From Streptomyces sp. MH60 (GTDB lineage: Bacteria; Actinomycetota; Actinomycetes; Streptomycetales; Streptomycetaceae), in assembly GCF_002939385.1 (NCBI RefSeq), contig NZ_MULI01000031.1:1-64000 (forward strand): 64,000 nucleotides of DNA, in the 5' to 3' direction. Position numbers and translations under genes: made by a program. This document shows positions 58,146 to 64,000 of the stretch, one piece after another; the first letter of the stretch is position 1, and each line of letters starts with the position of its first letter. The notes below the pieces were generated by a model. That model did not search any database. It saw nothing but the letters and a program-made list of their open reading frames with translations, and was not told the origin of the DNA.

Positions 58146-59270
58146 TCAGTCGAGCAGGCTGCCGGTGCGCAGCAGGGACTCGATCGCCGCCGTGTACGGC
58201 TCGATGTCGAGGCCCTGTTCGGCGAGCCAGGCGTCCGAGTAGTACTTGTCGAGGTACCGGTCCCCCGGATCGCACAGCAGTGTCACGACGCTGCCCCGCT
58301 CCCCCGCGGCCACCATCTCCGCGACGATCTTCAACGCGCTCCACAGCCCGGTGCCGGTGGAGCCGCCCGCCTTGCGGCCGATCACCCGCTCCAGGGACCG
58401 TACGGCCGCCACGCTCGCCGCGTCCGGCACCTTCATCATGCGGTCGATGGCGCCGGGCACGAAGCTCGGTTCCATCCGGGGGCGGCCGATGCCCTCGATC
58501 CGGGAGCCCCGGTCGCAGGCCACGTCCGGATCGCCGGTGGTCCAGCCCTCGAAGAAGCAGGAGTTGTCCGGGTCGGCGACGCAGACGCGGGTGTCGTACT
58601 GCATGTAGTGGACGTAGCGGGCGAGGGTCGCCGAGGTGCCGCCGGTACCGGCCGTGGCGACGATCCAGGACGGCTCGGGGTACCGTTCCAGCCGCAGTTG
58701 GCGGAAGATCGACTCGGCGATGTTGTTGTTGCCGCGCCAGTCGGTGGCGCGCTCGGCGTAGGTGAACTGGTCCATGTAGTGGCCGCCGGTCTCCGCCGCG
58801 AGGCGGGCCGACTCCTCGTACATCCGCCGGGAGTCGTCCACGAAGTGGCACCGTCCGCCGTGGAACTCGATCAGGCGGATCTTCTCGGTGCTCGTCGTGC
58901 GGGGCATGACGGCGATGAAGGGCACGCCGATCAGACTCGCGAAGTACGCCTCGGAGACGGCCGTCGAGCCGCTGGACGCCTCGATCACCGGGCGGTTCGG
59001 CCGGATCCAGCCGTTGCACAGGCCGTAGAGGAACAGGGAGCGGGCGAGGCGGTGTTTGAGGCTGCCCGTCGGGTGGGTCGACTCGTCCTTCAGGTACAGG
59101 TCGATGCCCCAGTGCTCCGGGAGCGGGAACAGGAGCAGGTGGGTGTCGGCCGAGCGATTGGCGTCGGCCTGGACCTTGCGGACGGCTTCTTTCAGCCAGG
59201 CTCGGTAGGCGGTGTCGCTGTGGTCGACGTCGAGGGTGGCGCCGGTGGCGGTCTGCCGGTCAGTGCTCAC
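58146..59270 (-). CDS. PLP-dependent cysteine synthase/desulfhydrase family enzyme (Cds1-like)
   Basis: This 374-residue PLP enzyme of the fold II group has the cofactor Lys in THPTGSLKHRLARSLF, the substrate loop EASSGSTAVSEAYFA, and the phosphate-binding VATAGTGGTSATLARYV. It resembles mycobacterial Cds1-type cysteine desulfhydrases, which split cysteine to pyruvate, ammonia and sulfide, more than the CysK/CysM synthases. CVADPDNSCFFEGW and GSRIEGIGRPRMEPSF are group features. The GTG at 59270 follows GGAG. Its stop codon abuts the GGCGACC array. Confidence 0.85.
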   Translation of the reverse strand: MSTDRQTATGATLDVDHSDTAYRAWLKEAVRKVQADANRSADTHLLLFPLPEHWGIDLYLKDESTHPTGSLKHRLARSLFLYGLCNGWIRPNRPVIEASSGSTAVSEAYFASLIGVPFIAVMPRTTSTEKIRLIEFHGGRCHFVDDSRRMYEESARLAAETGGHYMDQFTYAERATDWRGNNNIAESIFRQLRLERYPEPSWIVATAGTGGTSATLARYVHYMQYDTRVCVADPDNSCFFEGWTTGDPDVACDRGSRIEGIGRPRMEPSFVPGAIDRMMKVPDAASVAAVRSLERVIGRKAGGSTGTGLWSALKIVAEMVAAGERGSVVTLLCDPGDRYLDKYYSDAWLAEQGLDIEPYTAAIESLLRTGSLLD

Positions 59271-59548
59271 TTCGGGGCTCCTTACGCTGCGCGCCGACGG
59301 CGGACAGCGCGGCCGACACCTGGATCATAAACACCTTCCACACGCTTCTCACCTGCATAAACACCCCTTTGGGCGCCTCAAAGGCACCCCTGGGGTGCCG
59401 GGGCCGACGCGATGGAGGCGGCGTGGGGGGCGCATTCGCGCGAGTGCTCCGGTCGCCTCCGGAAACGGCCGGCGCGCACTGGTGCTCGGAGCGCGGTGCG
59501 GGCAGACTGCCAGCGGCGGGAACCGACGCGCACGAGGGGGCAACGGCC

Positions 59549-59872
59549 ATGGCGGAGCCGGAGTTCAGGGCCACGGGGGTGCGGATCGGCAAGCGGCTGC
59601 GTTCGCTCACCCGGGCCGGGACGGTCCGGATCAGCGGCGGCCGGGTGGAGCTGCTGACCAGCTACGGCAGTGAGATAGACAGCGCGCCGGTGCAGGCGGT
59701 ACGCGCCTCCCGCCCGTGGTTCGCGCCGCAGGACCGGGCGCTGGCCGACCTCGACGGCAAGCGGTACCTGCTGACCCTCGGCGAGCGTGACCCGGCCCCC
59801 GGCGAACCGGGCCCGCCCGCGGCCCGCCGCTTCATCGAGGCGGTGCGCAGGGCGGCCGGACGACGCGCCTGA
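59549..59872 (+). CDS. Hypothetical small protein
   Basis: This 107-residue protein is soluble and beta-rich at the start (GVRIGKRLRSLTRAGTVRIS, GGRVELLTSYGSEIDSAPVQ), with a helical tail RRFIEAVRRAAGRRA. The strand pattern could be a small PH-like domain, but no family is recognised. The ATG at 59549 has GAGGGGG about eight bases upstream. It is an isolated gene. Confidence 0.7.
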   Translation: MAEPEFRATGVRIGKRLRSLTRAGTVRISGGRVELLTSYGSEIDSAPVQAVRASRPWFAPQDRALADLDGKRYLLTLGERDPAPGEPGPPAARRFIEAVRRAAGRRA

Positions 59873-60057
59873 GAGATGTCCGTAAGTTGCGGTGCCTCAC
59901 CCCTTGCGTCACGCTGGTCACACGTCACTCTGGGTTTACCGGCGATAACGCTGCGAACCAGCCCGCCGGCCATGACAGCGGGCGGCGTGCGCCATGTGCG
60001 CCTCGCTGGATCCGAACTCCGTGTTCTTCCGGACCTCTATGTCGGGGAGTCGCAGCC

Positions 60058-60606
60058 GTGATCACTCACCCAAGCAGACACTGCACGGTGGAGCTCCAAG
60101 CCCTGCCGTCGCGGATCGGCCAGGTCCGCAGAATCGTATCTGCGCAATTGCGCTACTGGCATATGGATCTCCTGATCGACCGGGCGGTGCTCGGCGTGAC
60201 GGAGTTGTTGACCAATGTCCACCTGCATGCCAGGCCCGACAAGACGTGCACCGTGGAGATGGAACTGCTCCTGGACCGGCTCACGGTCTCGGTGCGCGAC
60301 CACGATCCGCGGCTGCCCGTCGTGGACGACGCCGAGCCCCTCGCGACGTGCGGGCGCGGGCTCGCCATGGTGGCCGCGATGAGCGGGAGCTGGGGCGCCC
60401 GGCCGGACGGCGAGTCGGGCAAGGTCGTCTGGTTCACGCTGCCGACGGCCGTCAGCTCCGTGCCGGTCACCGCACCGCCGGTGGCGGCGCGCCCGCCGCG
60501 CCGTCTGGTCGAGGAGGTGCCGGCCGCCGCGTTCACCGAGGTCGAGCACGCGGTCGACCTCGGCGGACACCAACCCGCTCCCGCCCGGTCGGCCGTTGTC
60601 GGCTGA
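60058..60606 (+). CDS. RsbW-like ATP-binding protein (HATPase, anti-sigma type)
   Basis: This 182-residue protein has the GHKL ATPase fold of RsbW-type anti-sigma kinases: QVRRIVSAQLRYWHMDLLID, the N box VLGVTELLTNVHLHA, VSVRDHDPRLP in place of the usual DxG motif, and the G2 box GRGLAMVAAMSGSWG. Streptomyces have many such proteins, most with no known partner. The GTG at 60058 has GGGGAG at good spacing. The reading frame of the minus-strand permease overlaps almost the whole gene in antisense, which is unusual. Confidence 0.88.
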   Translation: MITHPSRHCTVELQALPSRIGQVRRIVSAQLRYWHMDLLIDRAVLGVTELLTNVHLHARPDKTCTVEMELLLDRLTVSVRDHDPRLPVVDDAEPLATCGRGLAMVAAMSGSWGARPDGESGKVVWFTLPTAVSSVPVTAPPVAARPPRRLVEEVPAAAFTEVEHAVDLGGHQPAPARSAVVG

Positions 60607-63296
60607 CCGGGCGGTGACCGCCCGCTGCCGCGAGCCGTGCGGCACGGTGCCGGCCGGCGTCCGGACCTCCGGGCCGCGCCTTCGGGCGGCCGACAACCGC
60701 CGGTGCGGGTACGGAATCTGACGTCACGTCGGCCGCTTCCCGCCGCTTCCGCGGCCCGGCCGCCGGTACGGCAGGCGCGGCGGGCCGGGCGCAGGCCCGC
60801 CAGGGCTCCGGCCGCGAGGCCGACCAGGGCCACCACCGCGAGCTGCGCGGGCGGCACGGCGAAGGCGAAGGCGCTGTCCGAGGCGCCGTCGGAGGCGGCC
60901 ACCAGGACCCAGCCGAGGAAGGCGCCGAGACCGAGCCCGCCGACCGTGCCGAAGGCGGCGACCAGGACGGACTCCCAGCGGACCATGGCCCGCAGCTGGG
61001 CCCGGGTCTGCCCGACGGCCCGCAGCAGGCCGAGTTCGCGGGTGCGCTCGTGGACCGCCAGGGTGAGGGTGTTGGCGATGCCGAGCAGCGCGATGAGCAC
61101 CGCGAGGGCGAGCAGCGCGTAGACGAGGGTGAGCATCATGTCGATGCCTCCCGCCGAGGACCGCGCGTACTCGTCCCGGGTCTGCACCTCGGGGTTGCCG
61201 TACCGGTCGGCGACCTGCTCGACCGCCGCCTTGCCCGCGTCCGCGCCCACGCCGTCCTTGAAGGCGACGGCGACCAGGGTGTCGGAGTCCTGGGTGCGGT
61301 GCGGGGCCCAGGCGGCGCGGGTGATGACGTAGTCGCCGGCGAGTTCGGACTGTCCGTAGACCGCGCGGACGGTGAAGGTCCCGCCGCGCCCGTCGGTGAA
61401 GGTGAGGCGCGTGGTGTCACCGGTGGTCAGTCCCCGCTTCTCGGCCTCGCTCTCGGTGACCGCGATGCCGTCGGTGCCGAGGTCGTCCAGTGAGCCGTGG
61501 ACGGTGCCCAGGTCGAAGGTGCGGTTCAGGGCGACCGGGTCGGTGACGGTCAGCGCCCGTCCCTGGCCGTCCACGTCCGCCACTCCCCGGCCGAGACCGA
61601 CGGCGGTGTCCACCTCGGGCAGTTCCTGGACCGCGCCGGCCAGGCGCGGGCTGAGGCCGCTGCCGCCCGCGCCGAAGGACGGCGCGCTGACGGCGACGTC
61701 GCCCGCGAAGGACCGGGAGACGGTCTGGTCCATGGTCGCCTTGAGCGAGGCGCCGAACACCGTGAACAGCGACACGACCGCCACGCCGATCATCAGCGCC
61801 CCCGCGGTGGCCGCCGTCCGCTTGGGGCTGCGCAGGGCGTTGCGCCGGGCGAGGACGCCGGTGACGCCGCGGAGCCGGTCCAGCGGGGCCCCGAGGACGC
61901 GTACGGCGGTGGCGGAGGCGACCGGGCCGAGTACGACGAAGGAGGCCAGGGCCAGCACCGCGCCCGCTCCGGCCAGCCACACCGACGGGGAGAGCAGGAC
62001 CCCGACGAGCGTCACCGCGAGGGCGAGCACGAGCAGCCCCGTGCCGGTAACCGCCCGCGCGCGGGAGGCGCCGGAGGTGTCGACGGCCGTCTCGCGCAGC
62101 GCGGCCAGGGGTGCGGTGCGGCCGGCCCGGGCGGCGGGCAGCAGGGCGGAGCCGAGGCAGACCACGACGCCGACGGCGAGCGGGAGCAGCAGCGACAGCG
62201 CGCTGATCACCAGGGCGCCTTCGGGGAACGGGAAGCCGATCGCCGGGAACAGGGCCTGGAGTCCGGCCGCGATGCCGATGCCGCCCGCGAGCCCGGCGGC
62301 GGACGCGGTCACGGCCACGACGGCCGCCTCGACGAGGGTGGCGGCGGTGACCTGGCGGCGGGAGGCGCCGAGGGCGCGCAGCAGGGCGTTCTCGCGGGTG
62401 CGCTGGGCGACCACGATGGCGAAGGTGTTGTGGATCGAGAAGGTCGCGACCAGCAGGGCGATGCCGGAGAAGACGAGCAGGAAGGTCGTGAACAGGGTCA
62501 GGAACTGACTGGAGATCATGTCGGTGTTCTCCGCGGCCGACTCCTGGCCGGTGATGGCCTCGACCCCCTCGGGCAGTACGGGTGTCAGCCGGTCGACGAG
62601 TTCCCGCCGGCCGACGCCCGGCCCGGCGCGCACCTGGATGCTCGCCGCCTCGCCCGGCCGCGCGGTGAGGTACTTCTCGGCGTCGGCCCGGGTCATGCCG
62701 GTGAAGGTCACCTGGGCCATGCCGTCCTCGCCGCCGAAGGTGGCGAGACCCACGACGGTGACCTCGACGGGGTCGGGCGTGCGCAGCGTGGTGGTGTCGC
62801 CGATCGCCAGGCCGCCCTTCTCGGCGGCGCCGCGGTTGACGACGACCTCGCCGGACTTCTGCGGGGCGCGGCCCTCGGCGAGGCGGTACGGGTTCAGCTC
62901 CGGGTCGGTGATCCAGTTGCCCGCCAGGGTGGGCGGCCCCTGACCGCCGATCGGGTCGCCGTTCGCGCCGACGAGCTGGCCCGCGCCCTGGATGCTGGGG
63001 GCGGCGGCCGCGACGCCGGGCACCCGCTCGACGGTCCGCACCAGGTCGGTGCCGACCGGCTGCCGCACGCCCTGGCTCTCTCCCGGTGTGGTGATGGCGT
63101 CGGCGCTGCGCACCACGGCGTCGGTGCCGCCGGCGGCGTTGCCGAACATGGTGTCGAAGCTCGCGCGGAGCGTGTCGCCCATGACCAGGGTGCCGGTCAG
63201 GAAGGCGACGCCGAGGACCACGGCGAGGAACGTCCCGGCGAAGCGGCGCTTGTGGGCCCGGAGCGAGGAGACGCTCAGCCGGACGGAGGCGTTCAT
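60153..63296 (-). CDS. ABC transporter permease (FtsX/MacB-like), read-through C terminus
   Basis: The conserved protein is an FtsX-family permease of about 840 residues. It has an N-terminal helix (GTFLAVVLGVAFLTGTLVMG), a large outside domain, helix groups with ENALLRALGASRRQVTAATL, a second outside domain and a final set with ERTRELGLLRAVGQTRAQLR. The usual ending (RPARRAARLDVL-type) breaks off at RPARRACRTGGRA near 60780. The frame then runs about 200 codons further to TAG at 60153, antisense to the ATPase gene. A TGA in another frame at 60724-60726 would give a normal-length end, so a one-base indel is likely. The ATG overlaps the ATPase stop (ATGA). Confidence 0.82.
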   Translation of the reverse strand: MNASVRLSVSSLRAHKRRFAGTFLAVVLGVAFLTGTLVMGDTLRASFDTMFGNAAGGTDAVVRSADAITTPGESQGVRQPVGTDLVRTVERVPGVAAAAPSIQGAGQLVGANGDPIGGQGPPTLAGNWITDPELNPYRLAEGRAPQKSGEVVVNRGAAEKGGLAIGDTTTLRTPDPVEVTVVGLATFGGEDGMAQVTFTGMTRADAEKYLTARPGEAASIQVRAGPGVGRRELVDRLTPVLPEGVEAITGQESAAENTDMISSQFLTLFTTFLLVFSGIALLVATFSIHNTFAIVVAQRTRENALLRALGASRRQVTAATLVEAAVVAVTASAAGLAGGIGIAAGLQALFPAIGFPFPEGALVISALSLLLPLAVGVVVCLGSALLPAARAGRTAPLAALRETAVDTSGASRARAVTGTGLLVLALAVTLVGVLLSPSVWLAGAGAVLALASFVVLGPVASATAVRVLGAPLDRLRGVTGVLARRNALRSPKRTAATAGALMIGVAVVSLFTVFGASLKATMDQTVSRSFAGDVAVSAPSFGAGGSGLSPRLAGAVQELPEVDTAVGLGRGVADVDGQGRALTVTDPVALNRTFDLGTVHGSLDDLGTDGIAVTESEAEKRGLTTGDTTRLTFTDGRGGTFTVRAVYGQSELAGDYVITRAAWAPHRTQDSDTLVAVAFKDGVGADAGKAAVEQVADRYGNPEVQTRDEYARSSAGGIDMMLTLVYALLALAVLIALLGIANTLTLAVHERTRELGLLRAVGQTRAQLRAMVRWESVLVAAFGTVGGLGLGAFLGWVLVAASDGASDSAFAFAVPPAQLAVVALVGLAAGALAGLRPARRACRTGGRAAEAAGSGRRDVRFRTRTGGCRPPEGAARRSGRRPAPCRTARGSGRSPPGQPTTADRAGAGWCPPRSTACSTSVNAAAGTSSTRRRGGRAATGGAVTGTELTAVGSVNQTTLPDSPSGRAPQLPLIAATMASPRPHVARGSASSTTGSRGSWSRTETVSRSRSSSISTVHVLSGLACRWTLVNNSVTPSTARSIRRSICQ

Positions 63297-64000
63297 GAGG
63301 GCACCTCGAAGGCTTTCATCCGGTCCAGGACCTTGTCGGCGGTCGGCGCGTCCATGCGGTCGACGAGACGCCCGTCGGCGAGGAACACGACCTCGTCCGC
63401 GTGGGCGGCGGCCACGGGGTCGTGGGTGACCATGACGACGGTGCGGCCGGTCTGGCGGACGGTGCGGCCGAGCAGGCCCAGCACCTCGCCGCCGGAGCGG
63501 GAGTCGAGGTTGCCGGTGGGCTCGTCGGCGAAGACCACGTCCGGCTGTCCGGCGAAGGCGCGGGCCACGGCGACGCGCTGCTGCTGCCCGCCGGAAAGTT
63601 CGGCGGGCCGGTGGTGGAGGCGGTGGCGCAGTCCGACGACGTCGATCAGCGCGTCGACCCACGCGGTGTCGCCCCGGCGGCCGGCCAGGTCGAGGGGGAG
63701 GGTGATGTTCTCGGCGACGGTCAGCGTCGGCACCAGGTTGAACGCCTGGAACACGAAGCCGACGCGGTCGCGGCGCAGCAGGGTGAGCCGGCGGTCGTCG
63801 AGGGTGCTCAGGTCGGTGTCGCCGATGCGGGCGGTGCCCGAGGTGAGCGTGTCGAGGCCCGCGGCGCAGTGCATGAGGGTGGACTTGCCGGAGCCGGAGG
63901 GCCCCATGATGGCGGTGAAGCGGCCGACCGGGAAGTCGACGCTAACGCCGTCGAGGGCGCGTACGGCGGTGTCGCCACCGCCGTACACCTTCACGGCGTC
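63293..64000 (-). CDS. ABC transporter ATP-binding protein, N terminus beyond the window
   Basis: This is the nucleotide-binding subunit of a MacB/LolD-type exporter. It shows Walker A MGPSGSGKSTLMHCAAGL, Q-loop FVFQAFNLVPTLTV, the signature LSGGQQQRVAVARA, Walker B VVFADEPTGNLDSRSG and the switch His in VMVTHDP. The frame is open to the end of the window (DAVKVYGGGDTAVRAL), so the start lies outside. It precedes the permease and overlaps it by 4 bases, so the two are translationally coupled. Such pairs export peptides, lipids or drugs; the substrate is unknown. Confidence 0.93.
   Translation of the reverse strand, partial: DAVKVYGGGDTAVRALDGVSVDFPVGRFTAIMGPSGSGKSTLMHCAAGLDTLTSGTARIGDTDLSTLDDRRLTLLRRDRVGFVFQAFNLVPTLTVAENITLPLDLAGRRGDTAWVDALIDVVGLRHRLHHRPAELSGGQQQRVAVARAFAGQPDVVFADEPTGNLDSRSGGEVLGLLGRTVRQTGRTVVMVTHDPVAAAHADEVVFLADGRLVDRMDAPTADKVLDRMKAFEVPS

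Noticed and set aside
1..64000. tRNA, rRNA, CRISPR arrays, integrase or attachment sites
   Set aside because: I looked for tRNA-like ends, regular spaced repeats and integrase motifs and found none that I could support.

Overview
The window is chromosomal DNA of a Streptomyces-like actinomycete. Base composition is very GC-rich, with a strong preference for G or C at third codon positions. It encodes a WhiB-family protein, a large LuxR (LAL) regulator, TerD proteins, a PucR regulator, several ECF-type sigma factors and an RsbW-like ATPase. I saw no rRNA, tRNA, CRISPR array or intact insertion sequence. Both ends cut genes: a 2-oxoacid dehydrogenase E2 on the left and an ABC transporter ATPase on the right.

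Region 1 (about 1-26 kb) is the unusual part. It holds four ECF41-like sigma factors (12164-13060, 18360-19286, 19329-20210, 24265-25167) among redox and stress genes. These encode a secreted alpha/beta hydrolase, an orphan cytochrome b, a D-2-hydroxyacid dehydrogenase, a methyltransferase, an FAD reductase, a PIG-L deacetylase, an EhpF/EhpG-like adenylating enzyme and aldehyde dehydrogenase pair, an OsmC protein, a ferredoxin, a fumarate-reductase-type flavoprotein, an NAD(P)-binding epimerase-like protein, YceI, a WhiB protein, a type II NADH dehydrogenase and two paralogous coiled-coil/winged-helix proteins. Fifteen promoter-like elements of the form TGTCACA-N16-GGTC (small variations, spacing always exactly 16) sit in front of these genes on both strands. 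I found none in the right-hand half. The element is close to the published ECF41 consensus, so I read the region as one physically clustered ECF41 regulon that builds an alternative electron-transfer and detoxification set.

Region 2 (26-38 kb) is mixed. It has a membrane protein, a proline-iminopeptidase-like hydrolase, a 932-residue LAL regulator, a 752-residue protein that appears to join a HIRAN domain, a zinc-binding knuckle and a PD-(D/E)XK-like nuclease domain, a divergent SDR/TetR pair with two palindromic operators, an XRE/NB-ARC/TPR regulator and a decayed HNH (DUF1524) nuclease remnant.

Region 3 (38-64 kb) looks like ordinary Streptomyces core genome. It has an MHS-type transporter with a PucR regulator and a 3-hydroxybutyrate-dehydrogenase-like SDR (probably one catabolic unit), NUDIX, Lnt, an Asp/Glu racemase family protein, an HpnB-like glycosyltransferase, a double TerD protein, a MOSC protein, a parallel beta-helix/AAA+ fusion, a multi-membrane serine hydrolase, a DeoR regulator, an SRPBCC protein, a heptanucleotide tandem repeat, a PLP enzyme, an RsbW-like ATPase and an ABC exporter whose permease lacks its expected stop codon and runs antisense through the ATPase gene.
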